Positions 36,631 to 45,447 are shown, counted from the first letter of the stretch. The stretch is 64,000 nt of DNA from CAYLLT01 sp964384465 (GCA_964384465.1 CAYLLT010000019.1:1-64000); one strand, 5' to 3'. Numbers and translations are program-made. The notes: generated from the letters alone by a model not told the origin.

Positions 36631-37623
36631 ATGAGAAAGTTTCTTTTCGGCGGATTGATCGGTGTTCTCTTGTTGTCGGGATGTAAGCAAGAGGTTTCGG
36701 CCCCGGCGGCGGGGACGAAAAAGAGCGAATACGTCTTCGGCATCATCGCCAAGAGCAACAACAACATCGTTTTCCAGGCGGCGCGCAAGGGCGCGGAAGA
36801 CGCGGCCCACGACCTGAGCGAAAAAAACGGCGTCAAGGTCCGCGTGGAGTGGCGTACGCCCGACCAGGAGGACGGCCAGAAGCAGGCCAACAACATCGAG
36901 CAGCTCACGCTGGCCCGCGTGGACGGCATCGGGATCAGTTGCTCTGACGCCAGCCTGGTGACCAAGGCCATCGACAGTGCCATCGATTCAGGCATTCCGG
37001 TCATGTGCTGGGATTCGGACGCCCCGAACAGCAAGCGGTTTGCGTTCCACGGCGTCGATAATCATGAGTGCGGCGCCCAGGTAATGACCGAGTTGGGCAA
37101 GGTGATGGGCGGCAAAGGCGTGGTCGCGGTGCTGGCCGGCAATCAGACCGCGACGAACCTTCAGGAGCGCGTCCGCGGCGTCCGCGATACGGCCAAGCAA
37201 TTCCCCGGTATCACGATCAAGGAGGTTTACTATCACGCCGAAGATCCGCAGAGTGCCTCCGCGAAAGTGGAAAGCGTCCAAACCGCCAATCCGGACATTC
37301 AAGGCTGGGCGATGGTCGGCGGCTGGCCGCTGTTCAGCGATGCGATCCGCAAGAACCCCGCGTTCGCCGGCGGCAAAGTCAAGATCGTGTCCGTCGACGC
37401 GCTGCCCGAGGCCCTGAAATATCTGAAGGAAGATGTCGCCCAGGTTCTGCTGGCACAAGGTGTCTACCAGTGGGGTTACCGCGCGGTGGAGATCCTGTAC
37501 GACAAGGCGGCGAACGGGAAAGAGCCGCCCGGCAAGCGAGACATCTCCAAGCTGGAGCCGATCACCAAAGCGCAAGCGGATGAATATGGGAAGAACTGGG
37601 AAAAGTGGCTGCCCAAGTCTTGA
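36631..37623 (+). CDS. Sugar ABC transporter substrate-binding lipoprotein (second system)
   Basis: 330 residues. Signal MRKFLFGGLIGVLLLSGC with lipobox LLSGC, then a Peripla_BP_4 fold (YVFGIIAKSNNNIVFQAARK, VDGIGISCSDASLVTKAI, GIPVMCWDSDAPNSKRFAFH, GVVAVLAGNQTATNLQERV). GGAG is 8 bases before ATG 36631. It is the binding protein for the permease just upstream. The ligand may be a sugar; family resemblance does not give the specificity. Confidence 0.9.
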   Translation: MRKFLFGGLIGVLLLSGCKQEVSAPAAGTKKSEYVFGIIAKSNNNIVFQAARKGAEDAAHDLSEKNGVKVRVEWRTPDQEDGQKQANNIEQLTLARVDGIGISCSDASLVTKAIDSAIDSGIPVMCWDSDAPNSKRFAFHGVDNHECGAQVMTELGKVMGGKGVVAVLAGNQTATNLQERVRGVRDTAKQFPGITIKEVYYHAEDPQSASAKVESVQTANPDIQGWAMVGGWPLFSDAIRKNPAFAGGKVKIVSVDALPEALKYLKEDVAQVLLAQGVYQWGYRAVEILYDKAANGKEPPGKRDISKLEPITKAQADEYGKNWEKWLPKS

Positions 37624-37685
37624 ACGGTCTCATACGGTTTTCGTTTTGAATCCGCGCGTGGGGTCTGATCCGAGCCGCGACCTGA

Positions 37686-37750
37686 TCCGAGCCGCGACCG
37701 TAAGGGAGCGGTTTTCACTGCATTCCGCTCCCTTACGGTCGCGGCTCGGA
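37686..37750. repeat. Dispersed palindrome family A, perfect 26-bp arms
   Basis: TCCGAGCCGCGACCGTAAGG plus GAGCGG on the left (37686-37711) is perfectly complementary to 37725-37750, with a 13-base loop. A 17-bp partial duplicate of the left end (TGATCCGAGCCGCGACC) lies immediately before it at about 37666-37682. Confidence 0.88.
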
Positions 37751-37784
37751 ATGCAAGACGCGTGGAGTCAAAATGGGATCGGTA

Positions 37785-38945
37785 TCATTCCGTCGCAAAC
37801 CGGCGGTAGAGCGTTGCATGTTCGGCCGCACATCGCGACCATGAGAACAATCGGCTGCGGGCCAGACCGCGGATGATGAGCGATTCGGCGAGAGCGTCAT
37901 CTTCGAGGACGCGGCGGAGCGACTCGGTGAGCGCGTCCACGTCGCGCGGTTCGATGAGGATGCCGGCGTCGCCGACGACCTCGGGGATCGAGCTGATCGA
38001 ACTGCTGATGACCGGCGTGCCGCTGGCCATCGCTTCCAGCGGCGGCAGGCCAAAACCCTCGTAAAATGTCGGCCACACCAGGACCCGCGCGGCGTTGTAG
38101 AGATAGGCCAGGTCCTCATCCGAAACGTAGCCGAGGACGCGCACGCCATCCAGAAGGTTCTCGCGGATGAGCGCTTCGACGTTCTCCTGGCCCCATCCTG
38201 AGACGCCCGCGAGTACGAGTGGATGCTGCGCGCGAAGCGACGCCGGCAGGCGGGCGTAGGCTGCGAGCACGCCGGGTACATTTTTTCGCGGCTCGATGGT
38301 GCCCACATAGAGAACGCATGCGTTGGGCAGGTTGCGCTCGTGCAGCCGGGCGCGGACCTCGTCGGGCGGGCGGGGATGAAAAATGGTCCGCGCACCGAGC
38401 GGAATCACCGTGATTCGCCGCGCGTCCACGCCGAGCAGATCGACCATCTCGCGTCGAGTAAATTCGGACACGGCGATGAAGTGATGCGTGCGGGCCAGAC
38501 CGGCGGCGAAATCGCGGTCGTACCACGTGACGCGATCGGGCGGGTGCCACTGCGGATGGCGGATGACGGAGACATCGTGCATCGTGGTCAGGATCGGCCC
38601 GTGCCAGGGGGCGGGGATATGATTCGGTTCGTGGTAGAGGCTATACCCTCTCAGCACGGCGTAAGCCTCGAATGCGGCGAAGTACGTATCCTGCGCGATT
38701 CGGCGGAGCCACGCGGGCGGCCGGCGGGCGGGGCGGTAGACGGAAGCGCCGCTCGCCGATGGATCGGATGTCGCGGTTTTTTGATGCCGCCGCAGTGAGA
38801 AACACCGGCTGTAAAATGGCAGCAAGTCGATGTCCGGGGTCTGCCGGGCGAGGGCGGCGAGCAACTCGATGATATAGTGTCCGACGCCGGTCCGCGGGCT
38901 GCGGAGGGCACGGTCGTTGAGGATTACGCGAGTTCTTGCGGGCAT
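37785..38945 (-). CDS. Glycosyltransferase family 4
   Basis: 386 residues from ATG 38945 (PARTRVILNDRALRSPRTGV). The donor-binding half has the GT4 hallmarks VLYVGTIEPRKNVPGVLAAY, LGYVSDEDLAYLYNAARVLV and PTFYEGFGLPPLEAMASGTP with the E-x7-E motif, and VISSSISSIPEVVGDAGIL. It transfers a sugar from a nucleotide donor onto a cell-envelope polysaccharide or lipid. The upstream open part (to 39077) lacks conserved sequence and is left out. It is isolated from other glycan genes. A palindrome lies just after its stop. Confidence 0.9.
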   Translation of the reverse strand: MPARTRVILNDRALRSPRTGVGHYIIELLAALARQTPDIDLLPFYSRCFSLRRHQKTATSDPSASGASVYRPARRPPAWLRRIAQDTYFAAFEAYAVLRGYSLYHEPNHIPAPWHGPILTTMHDVSVIRHPQWHPPDRVTWYDRDFAAGLARTHHFIAVSEFTRREMVDLLGVDARRITVIPLGARTIFHPRPPDEVRARLHERNLPNACVLYVGTIEPRKNVPGVLAAYARLPASLRAQHPLVLAGVSGWGQENVEALIRENLLDGVRVLGYVSDEDLAYLYNAARVLVWPTFYEGFGLPPLEAMASGTPVISSSISSIPEVVGDAGILIEPRDVDALTESLRRVLEDDALAESLIIRGLARSRLFSWSRCAAEHATLYRRFATE

Positions 38946-39148
38946 GGCGGCGGACGATAGCCCCCCGGCCGGGCGGCTGCAACCGGGTTTGCGGTCAAAG
39001 CGGCTCAAGAAACGGCTTCCGGCCCGCCGAAGGATGGAGGGGCTTCGGATGCACTCAGGAATTGCCCGTATTGACACGACAGTTTGCGGAACAGTTTAAT
39101 GCGGAAGTGAGTTCACGGGGACGGGGATACACCTAAAAGAGCGAACGC

Positions 39149-39763
39149 ATGAGCAGCAGGCTGGTTTGGAAGGTTTCATCCCGGCGAGTTGGAGTCGGTG
39201 TATGCCGGCTGCTCGCGGTTTGCGCTGGGCTGATGCTGTCCTGCACGCCGGCCGCTTTCTTTAACAATACGACATCGCTGGGCGGCGACGTGCCCGGCGG
39301 CCGCAGCAACATCAACGTGCAATTCATCAACAAGACGCCCTTCCGCGCGATCTTCACGTTCGGAACTTACGATCCGCAGAATCCGGATTTTCAGCCGCAG
39401 TTCCTTCAATTCTTCGTGGATGCGGATCCCAGTAACCGATTGGAGGGCAACAGCACCAGCCAGGTCATCACGTTCACCTGCGGGCGCGCGCTGAGCGTCG
39501 GCGGCGACCGGCTGATTACGATCATCGACGAAAAGGAGCTTGGGGGCGCCGCGAACCAGGCGGCCCTTCAGCCGGGTATCGCGTTCTCCGACAAACCGCT
39601 CGACGACCCGGACGCCGACCAACCGACGGCCGGTCGCGCGATCGGCATCGTGACGCTACAGGGTGCGGAGTACCAATGCGACTCACTTCTGGTGTACACG
39701 TTTGAGGTGGATTCGACGGTGCCCGGCGGGTTCCAGATCGGTCTGGACGTTATTCTGCCCTGA
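39149..39763 (+). CDS. Putative lipoprotein of unknown function, 204 residues
   Basis: Signal with lipobox LMLSC (Cys about 32) preceded by basic residues. The mature part starts TPAAFFNNTTSLGGDVPGGR and is beta-rich (INVQFINKTPFRAIFTFGTY, SQVITFTCGRALSVGGD, CDSLLVYTFEVDSTVPGGF). I recognise no named domain; the NxTPFRA-F-FG pattern suggests a small conserved envelope family. It has its own upstream region of about 200 bp and no operon partner. Confidence 0.72.
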   Translation: MSSRLVWKVSSRRVGVGVCRLLAVCAGLMLSCTPAAFFNNTTSLGGDVPGGRSNINVQFINKTPFRAIFTFGTYDPQNPDFQPQFLQFFVDADPSNRLEGNSTSQVITFTCGRALSVGGDRLITIIDEKELGGAANQAALQPGIAFSDKPLDDPDADQPTAGRAIGIVTLQGAEYQCDSLLVYTFEVDSTVPGGFQIGLDVILP

Positions 39764-39779
39764 CGCAAAGCTCACCACA

Positions 39780-39855
39780 TCATTGTCGATTTCTGATTTC
39801 CGATTTCCGATTGAAAACCAGCCGCTCATGGTGTCTACAAATCGGAAATTGGAAA
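39780..39855. repeat. Short dispersed repeat (GATTTCCGATTTCCGATT type)
   Basis: GATTTCTGATTTCCGATTTC and about 40 bp later the inverted AATCGGAAATTGGAAATAG form a small imperfect hairpin between two convergent genes. It is similar in style to the repeat at 27286-27390 and to GAGTTGAGAATTGAGAATTG at about 36599-36619. Confidence 0.55.
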
Positions 39856-39859
39856 TAGT

Positions 39860-41617
39860 CTACTGTTGGCAACTGACCGGCGGGGGGAGATTGGGCCCGC
39901 TCAGGCACGGCAAGAAGAGGGTAAAATCGGATTGATCCACCTGATTGTTGGTATCGAGGTCGGCGGGCGTACAACCGGTTAACGGCGGGGGGCCACCATA
40001 GCATTTCTGTAGGAAACCGAAATCGGCCACATCGACATCGCCGTCGCCATCGAAGTCGCCTCTCATGGGCGCCGGGCAGCCGGAGCTGTTGACGACTGTT
40101 CCCGGCGCGGTGCCGGGGCAGATGTCGCAGGCATCGCCGACGCCGTCGCCGTCTGAATCGGCCTGTCCGCCGTTGGCCACCAGCCGGCAATTGTCCGAGG
40201 TATCCGGCACGCCGTCGTTGTCATCATCGCTGTCGCAGACATCACCCTGCGAATCGCCGTCGTTGTTGAGCTGATCGGGGTTCGCGGTCGATGGGCAATT
40301 GTCGGAGGCGTCGGGTACGCCATCGGCATCGGCGTCAGGCAACGGCGGATTGCGTGTGATCTTGAACACTTCACCGCCGTTCAGGTCGCAGATATAAAGC
40401 TCGCCGAGGGCGTCCTGACCGAAGCTGCTGATGCTGGTTACGCTGAGTCCGCCGCCCGGGGCCAGTTCGGCCGTGTGGTTGGTGCAGTTCGTCGCGGCGC
40501 CGCCGGTCACGATGAAACTGACGATGGTGTTCGAGCAGTAGTCGGCGAAAAAGTAGCGGCCGACAATTTCGGGAATCGCCGGCCCGCGATAGACGTAGCC
40601 GCCGGTTACCGAACATCCGGTCGGCGGCGTGCCGCAGGAGAAAGCGTTGCCGGTGTTACTGCTGTGGCCGTACTCGTAGATCGGGTCCACCAGACCGGCG
40701 AGTCCGCAATTGGTGCTGGGATTGTAGCAGTGGGTTGCCTCTTTTCGCCTCCAGCCGTAGTTTCGTCCGCCGACTAGCGGGGCGGCCGCAAAGTTGACCT
40801 CTTCCCACAGGTCCTGGCCGACGTCGGCGATATACAGATCGCCGTTGCCGCGGTCGAACGAGGGCCGCCACGGGTTGCGCAGACCATAGGCCCAGATCTC
40901 GTCGTCTCCCGTGATGCCCACAAACGGATTCGTGGGTGGGATCGTGTAGTTTTTGTCGGCATCACCCGGAAAATCGTCGCCGTTCACATCGACGCGAAGC
41001 ATTTTGCCCAGCAGGTTGTCGGTGATGTCCTGCGCGTTGCCGCCGGGCTCGGTGTGACCGGCGCCGCTGTCCCCGCCGTTCCCGCCGTCGCCTAACGCGA
41101 TGTAGAGGTAGCCGTCGTTCGGCCCGAAGCCGATCCATCCGGCGTTATGATTCTCCTGCGGCTGGTTGATGGTGATGATGTTTTTGAAACTGCCAGGCGT
41201 CGTGTCGGCGACATCCGGATCGATGGCTGAGGCCAGGTACTCAGCGACGACCGAGTGACCGGCCGCACCGCCGCCGGTTGTGGTGTAATAAACATAGAGC
41301 TTCCGATTCGTGGCGTAGTTCGGGTGGAAGGCGAGACCGAGCAGGCCCTGTTCGTTGCCGGTGGTCAGGCCGCTGATGGTGAGAAACGTGCCCGTGATTG
41401 CGCTGTTCTTGATGATGCGAATGCGGCCGACGTGCTGCTCGAGGACGAACAGGCGCTGGTAATCGCCGGGTGGCGAGGTCACAAAATCCGGCCGGGACAG
41501 ACCGCCGGTCACCAGTACGGCTTTGATGGCCGCGTCGGCATCCGCGGGAATAACGGACAGCACGAGAGCGGCGACAATCGGCCAGCAAGCGCGGAAACGG
41601 CGAGCGGTGGTGTCCAA
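39860..41617 (-). CDS. Secreted PQQ-type (GDH/sorbosone) sugar dehydrogenase with Ca-binding and dockerin-like tail
   Basis: 585 residues. TTG start at 41617 with GGGAG seven bases upstream; signal peptide ending near ADADA. Residues about 40-410 match the soluble PQQ-dependent glucose/sorbosone dehydrogenase propeller (GLLGLAFHPNYATNRKLYVY, GDGGNGGDSGAGH, YGLRNPWRPSFDRGNGDLYI, ADVGQDLWEEVNF, NYGWRRKE). Residues about 425-515 are thrombospondin type 3-like Ca repeats (DADADGVPDASDNCP, SDGDGVGDACDICP). The end has paired EF-hands (GDFDGDGDVDVADFGFLQKC and DLDTNNQVDQSDF), the dockerin-like module seen in other secreted proteins here. Likely extracellular sugar oxidation; the PQQ site is inferred. 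Confidence 0.85.
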   Translation of the reverse strand: MDTTARRFRACWPIVAALVLSVIPADADAAIKAVLVTGGLSRPDFVTSPPGDYQRLFVLEQHVGRIRIIKNSAITGTFLTISGLTTGNEQGLLGLAFHPNYATNRKLYVYYTTTGGGAAGHSVVAEYLASAIDPDVADTTPGSFKNIITINQPQENHNAGWIGFGPNDGYLYIALGDGGNGGDSGAGHTEPGGNAQDITDNLLGKMLRVDVNGDDFPGDADKNYTIPPTNPFVGITGDDEIWAYGLRNPWRPSFDRGNGDLYIADVGQDLWEEVNFAAAPLVGGRNYGWRRKEATHCYNPSTNCGLAGLVDPIYEYGHSSNTGNAFSCGTPPTGCSVTGGYVYRGPAIPEIVGRYFFADYCSNTIVSFIVTGGAATNCTNHTAELAPGGGLSVTSISSFGQDALGELYICDLNGGEVFKITRNPPLPDADADGVPDASDNCPSTANPDQLNNDGDSQGDVCDSDDDNDGVPDTSDNCRLVANGGQADSDGDGVGDACDICPGTAPGTVVNSSGCPAPMRGDFDGDGDVDVADFGFLQKCYGGPPPLTGCTPADLDTNNQVDQSDFTLFLPCLSGPNLPPPVSCQQ

Positions 41618-41704
41618 GGTTATCTCCCGCTGATTATCTTCGTGCTGCCGCGACGCGGATACATTGTAACTGAATGAGGGCGGGATGTGAACGGCCGCCC
41701 TGAA

Positions 41705-42481
41705 TTAAACTTTGCTGAATGAGGTGCGGGCGGCCTGCGTGCCGTCGGGGAGGTCCACGAATTCGTAGTCGCCGAAAAGGTTTGCCGCCTCGCGTTTGAG
41801 GACGCGCAGCACCTCGCCAGCAACTTTGCGGATCTCGACCTCCGCGTGCTCGCTACAGCGTAGCTCGATAAAATGCCGCAGGGCGCGGACGTTGGCGGTG
41901 ACAAAGATCTTCGTCTCGGTGGCGTTGGGCAGAATCGAACGGGCCGCCTGCCGGGCCATTTTGCGTCGAAGCGTCTTATCCTCCAAATCCGCGTATTTAC
42001 TCATCAGGCCTTCGACGAGAATGCAGTAGGCCTCGTGGCATTTCTCGACCGCCTCGAGCCAGGTCGCGTGGAGTTTGGGGTCGTCGGCGATGCAGTCGGG
42101 CTCCACGAAGTCGGCAGTGGACTCATCGACGTAGCGCTGCGACAGTTGGGAATAGCCGAAGCCGGCGCGGTGGCGCACCAGCTCGTGCGTGAAGCTGCGG
42201 GAAACCCCGGCGATGACGAAGTTGAACACCGCGTGCTCCAGCACGCTGCCGTGGCCGACCTGGAGCAAATGGCCGATGTAGGCGCTGTTCCCGCCGGGCC
42301 GGGGCTTGGCGAAGCTCATGTAGCAGAGGCGGCCGGCGACTTCGCAGAGTTTTTCCGCAGCGACTTCGGTATCGGTCGTCCACTGCGTCGCGCCATGATC
42401 GGCCAGCAAGCGGTCCAGCTCGGATTGATCGAGCATCTGCCGGCCCACGAGATACACTTTCGGGTCGCGTATGATTTTCAC
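41705..42481 (-). CDS. thyX: Flavin-dependent thymidylate synthase
   Basis: 258 residues. The ThyX signature RHRAGFGYSQLSQRY (His104-Arg116) is present, along with HGSVLEHAVFNFVI and the C-terminal RCSEHAEVEIRKVA. It makes dTMP from dUMP using FADH2 and methylenetetrahydrofolate in the cytoplasm. AGGAG-like sequence (AAAGGAGTC) precedes ATG 42481. Presence of ThyX suggests that the genome relies on it rather than ThyA, though ThyA could be elsewhere. Confidence 0.96.
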   Translation of the reverse strand: MKIIRDPKVYLVGRQMLDQSELDRLLADHGATQWTTDTEVAAEKLCEVAGRLCYMSFAKPRPGGNSAYIGHLLQVGHGSVLEHAVFNFVIAGVSRSFTHELVRHRAGFGYSQLSQRYVDESTADFVEPDCIADDPKLHATWLEAVEKCHEAYCILVEGLMSKYADLEDKTLRRKMARQAARSILPNATETKIFVTANVRALRHFIELRCSEHAEVEIRKVAGEVLRVLKREAANLFGDYEFVDLPDGTQAARTSFSKV

Positions 42482-43028
42482 CGCAGGGGACTCCTTTCAC
42501 GCCTGCCGTGGTGTTGCACCCCGGCGAAATCGTCAATCTATCGTATGAGGGCGCGTTTGCAATGACGAACGGGCAAGATGTCGGACGCTAGTGTGTGAGG
42601 GATTTCACAGAGGCGCCGGAGGCTTCTTGTGCTGCATACGTTATGGTGGACAGCTTGAGTTTTTCACGCTCGCGGAACTTTCCACTCGGGGCTATTGCGT
42701 CATGCCTCAAGGATCGCGGTGGCAATTCCTTCGCGGATCCTTGCACCTGTTGAATCGTTCGGTCGGCGCGGGTATACTGAATGTCAGTTGCGGAGTATTC
42801 CGTTCATTTGCTTCGAGTTCGGCATCCGAATCAACTCGTCTTGCTCTGACGTGCTTTCCGGTGGGAAACTCTAAGTTGCGCGCCCCTGGGGGGACGGATC
42901 CTTCAGGTCCGGTCCCGGCGCATCCACGTTTGGCCCGATGCCGGGAAGCGACCGTTCCCGCGCGCGTGCACGCGCCGCGCACGTGGATATAATGCGCCCA
43001 TGTCCGCAGCTGACCGGCAGGGGAGTTC
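42482..43028. other. Intergenic region with promoter-like elements
   Basis: No credible gene. The right part should carry the promoter of the methyltransferase gene at 43029. I looked for a SAM, SAH or cobalamin riboswitch ahead of that gene and could not match one. Confidence 0.5.
42962..42993 (+). promoter_or_regulatory. Palindrome and -10 box before the homocysteine methyltransferase gene
   Basis: A perfect 14-bp palindrome GCGCGTGCACGCGC (42962-42975) lies where a -35 element would be, followed 12 bp later by TATAAT (42988-42993). GGGGAG sits just ahead of the ATG at 43029. The palindrome may be an operator; there is no good -35 match. Confidence 0.5.
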
Positions 43029-43895
43029 ATGGGCATTAGTGTTGCCGAATATGCAAAGGGCGTCACCATCGCCGATGGCGCATGGGGTACGGAGCTGGAC
43101 AAGCTCGGCTGCCCGCCCGGCTTCTGCCGTGAGGAATGGAACGTCACGCGGCCTGATCTCGTTCAACAAGTGGCCGACGGTTACGTCGCCGCCGGCGCGA
43201 AAATCATCCTGACCAACACTTTTGGGGCCAACAAATACGTCCTCGGCCGGCACGAGCGGGCCGAGCAGGTCGTGCCGTTCAACCGCGCGGGTGCCGAGAT
43301 CAGCAAGCGTTCCGCCGGTAAAAAGGCCCGCGTGTTCGGTTGTATCGGGCCGAGCGGCAAGATCGTGATGATGGGCGAGGTCGAGGAGGAGGATCTTTTT
43401 GCCGCCTTCAAGCAGCAGGCGGAGGCATTGGCGGAGAGCGGCGCCGACGGGCTGGTGGTGGAGACGATGACCGAGCTGGCGGAGGCGGTGGTGGCGGTGC
43501 GTGCGGCCAGGACGACCGGTCTGCCGGTCGTGGGCAGCATGACCTTCGACAGCGGTAAGACGCGGACGGACACCATGATGGGCGTGACGCCGCAGCAGGC
43601 GGTGGCCGCTCTAACTGAGGCCGGCGCGGATATCATCGGCTGCAACTGCGGCATCGGCATCGAAAACTATATCTTGGTCACCGAGATGCTGCGGGCGGCG
43701 ACGGACAAGCCGATCTGGGTCAAAGCCAACGCCGGCCTCCCGGAAATCGAAGGCGGCCAGGTCGTCTACAAAATGACGCCGCAGGAGTACGCGACCAAAT
43801 CAAAGGGCCTCGTCAAAGCGGGCGCCAACATCATCGGCGGCTGCTGCGGCACCAGCCCCGACTTCATCCGTACTCTGTGTGCGACACTCTTTTGA
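43029..43895 (+). CDS. Homocysteine S-methyltransferase-domain protein
   Basis: 288 residues, (beta/alpha)8 barrel of the methionine synthase N-terminal/BHMT type. Zinc ligands: Cys207 (GCNCGIG) and Cys272-Cys273 (GGCCGTSPDFI). The start IADGAWGTELDKLG matches the family's DGAMGT motif. It would transfer a methyl group from a donor such as methionine-type S-methyl compounds, betaine or a corrinoid to homocysteine. Only the Hcy-binding domain is present, so as in MetH-N-like single-domain proteins it may need a separate partner. No MetH remainder is nearby. Confidence 0.88.
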   Translation: MGISVAEYAKGVTIADGAWGTELDKLGCPPGFCREEWNVTRPDLVQQVADGYVAAGAKIILTNTFGANKYVLGRHERAEQVVPFNRAGAEISKRSAGKKARVFGCIGPSGKIVMMGEVEEEDLFAAFKQQAEALAESGADGLVVETMTELAEAVVAVRAARTTGLPVVGSMTFDSGKTRTDTMMGVTPQQAVAALTEAGADIIGCNCGIGIENYILVTEMLRAATDKPIWVKANAGLPEIEGGQVVYKMTPQEYATKSKGLVKAGANIIGGCCGTSPDFIRTLCATLF

Positions 43896-43902
43896 TTCAA
43901 GC

Positions 43903-44484
43903 TCAGCCTGCTATCATCTTTCTGAAGCGCCAACCGTAGTGCCACGGCGGCAGGTCGATCACGTTACCGACCGGCTCCAACCGGCCGGTCTGTTCGGACC
44001 AGTCGGCGATCTGTTGCGGCTGGGGGCGGATGTCCATCGATGGTCCGCGCGGCGTCGCGGGATCATGTCGCCAGTGAATCACCAGAATAAAACCTCCCAG
44101 CCGGACGACATCCGCGGAAAAATTCAGCATCCGCAGCGGCTGCTCGCCGTGCAGAATATTGAAAAGCAGGCAGGCATCGACCGATTCATTCCTCATTCCG
44201 TAACCGGTATCAACCACATCCCGCTGCTCGCAGATCACGTTCGTAATACCGGCAGCGATCGCCCGCTCGCGCGTTCTCTCGACCATCTGAGGTTCGATAT
44301 CGAGGGCGTACAACTTTCCGCTGATACGCTGGGCGATCGGCAAAGTAAATGTCCCGTAGCCACAGCCCAGCTCGACTACGTTGCCCAGCGTTGCATCGAT
44401 ACCGAGACGATCCAGAATGAGAGGGATGTCGAACAGGCTTTCCCAGAGCGTTTCATCGGGCATGTGGCTCTGACGGAGCTTCAT
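43903..44484 (-). CDS. Class I SAM-dependent methyltransferase
   Basis: About 193 residues. Rossmann motif I is VVELGCGYGTFTLPIA, followed by LYALDIEPQMVERTRERAI (motif II acidic residue) and DACLLFNILHGE, GGFILVIHWRHD. The HW-RHDP segment resembles class B methyltransferases acting on small molecules or metalloid compounds, but the substrate cannot be given. ATG 44484 (KLRQSHMPDE) is used; GTG 44493 is an alternative. It is convergent with the homocysteine methyltransferase gene and upstream by 26 bp lies the DUF190 gene on the same strand. Confidence 0.85.
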   Translation of the reverse strand: MKLRQSHMPDETLWESLFDIPLILDRLGIDATLGNVVELGCGYGTFTLPIAQRISGKLYALDIEPQMVERTRERAIAAGITNVICEQRDVVDTGYGMRNESVDACLLFNILHGEQPLRMLNFSADVVRLGGFILVIHWRHDPATPRGPSMDIRPQPQQIADWSEQTGRLEPVGNVIDLPPWHYGWRFRKMIAG

Positions 44485-44510
44485 GACTCTCACCGGAGGA
44501 TGGCCGCCGA

Positions 44511-44858
44511 TCAGCCGCCCGCGCCTTTGTTGGCCCGATACTTGATAACGTGCACCTTCTCCAGCGTCACCAGGCCCTCTTCCACCATCCGGTCGATGTG
44601 GGGCAGCAAGGTCTGAATTTTCTCTTCCGAATCGACGATTTCGATGATGATGGGCAGGTCCTCGGACAGTCGCAGGATTTTGGTGGTATGCATCCGGCTG
44701 TGAGCGCCAAAGCCCATCGGTCCGCGCAGCACGGTCGCGCCGGCCAGATGCAGTTCCCGCGCCTTTTTCACGATGGCTTCATAGAGCGGCAATCCCTGGA
44801 AGCGATCGCTCTCGCCGATGAAAACACGCAGCAGTTGTGCTTCGCCTTCGAGTTTCAT
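44511..44858 (-). CDS. DUF190 family protein
   Basis: 115 residues. EAQLLRVFIGESDRFQGLPL, YEAIVKKARELHLAGATVLR, GPMGFGAHSRMHTTKIL and LPIIIEIVDSEEKI are the DUF190 pattern, a PII-like ferredoxin fold. DUF190 genes are very often next to crcB; here crcB is upstream on the same strand, separated by a large palindrome. It probably regulates or accompanies fluoride export. ATG 44858 has GAGGCAGGT just upstream. Confidence 0.92.
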   Translation of the reverse strand: MKLEGEAQLLRVFIGESDRFQGLPLYEAIVKKARELHLAGATVLRGPMGFGAHSRMHTTKILRLSEDLPIIIEIVDSEEKIQTLLPHIDRMVEEGLVTLEKVHVIKYRANKGAGG

Positions 44859-44958
44859 ACCTGCCTCGCCGTTTCGAGCACCAGTTGGACCGTATGCTCC
44901 GTTGTCCGCATGGTCGATATTAGAGTAATTCATAGGTCACTGGACGGGGATCCCTTGT

Positions 44959-45020
44959 ACCAGCACGAAGCGCAAGCGAGTGTTTGTGGCAGAAGACACT
45001 CGCTTGCGCTTCGTGCTGGT
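44959..45020. repeat. Dispersed palindrome family C, perfect 24-bp arms
   Basis: ACCAGCACGAAGCGCAAGCG plus AGTG (44959-44982) is perfectly complementary to 44997-45020, with a 14-base loop. Outer flanks GTCACTGGACG and CGTCCACTGAC extend the complementarity by ten more positions. It separates crcB from the DUF190 gene. Confidence 0.88.
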
Positions 45021-45045
45021 ATCGTCCACTGACTTGGTAACTGAA

Positions 45046-45429
45046 TTAGACGCCGAACCATTTTTCCCCCAGCCGATAGCCCAGCATAACGGCGGCCAGC
45101 CCGAGCGCCACACTCAGCAGTACGTTCACGACGGCACGCATGTTTTGGCCGTCGTTGGCCAGGGAAAACGTCTCCCAGCCGAACGCCGAGAACGTGGTGA
45201 ACCCGCCGAGCACGCCGACGATCAGCCCGATGCGGTACTCCGGGCGGATCAGAATCGGTCCGCTGAACAGAAAGTTGAGGAAGCCGATAGCGAAGCAACC
45301 GGTGACATTGACCAGGAGCGTGCCCAGCGGAAACGAACCGTTCATCAGCTTCTGGCCCCAGCCGGACACCAGGTAGCGCAGCACAGATCCGCCGCCGCCG
45401 CCGATTGCAATCAGGATGAATCTCTGCAT
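45046..45429 (-). CDS. crcB: Fluoride channel/exporter CrcB (Fluc)
   Basis: 127 residues with four membrane helices. GGGGGSVLRYLVSGW, FPLGTLLVNVTGCFAIGFLN with the conserved Asn, and GGFTTFSAFGWETFSL with the Phe-rich filter segment are the Fluc signature. It works as an antiparallel dimer exporting fluoride across the inner membrane. GAGGTAG precedes ATG 45429. No fluoride riboswitch is visible in the short space before it, where the FGE-type gene ends only 18 bp upstream. Confidence 0.95.
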   Translation of the reverse strand: MQRFILIAIGGGGGSVLRYLVSGWGQKLMNGSFPLGTLLVNVTGCFAIGFLNFLFSGPILIRPEYRIGLIVGVLGGFTTFSAFGWETFSLANDGQNMRAVVNVLLSVALGLAAVMLGYRLGEKWFGV

Positions 45430-45447
45430 CGCTACCTCAGTGTTCCT

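Noticed and set aside
42482..43028. SAM, SAH or cobalamin riboswitch before the homocysteine methyltransferase
   Set aside because: I could not match the conserved core of any of these classes; only a palindrome and a -10 box are visible.
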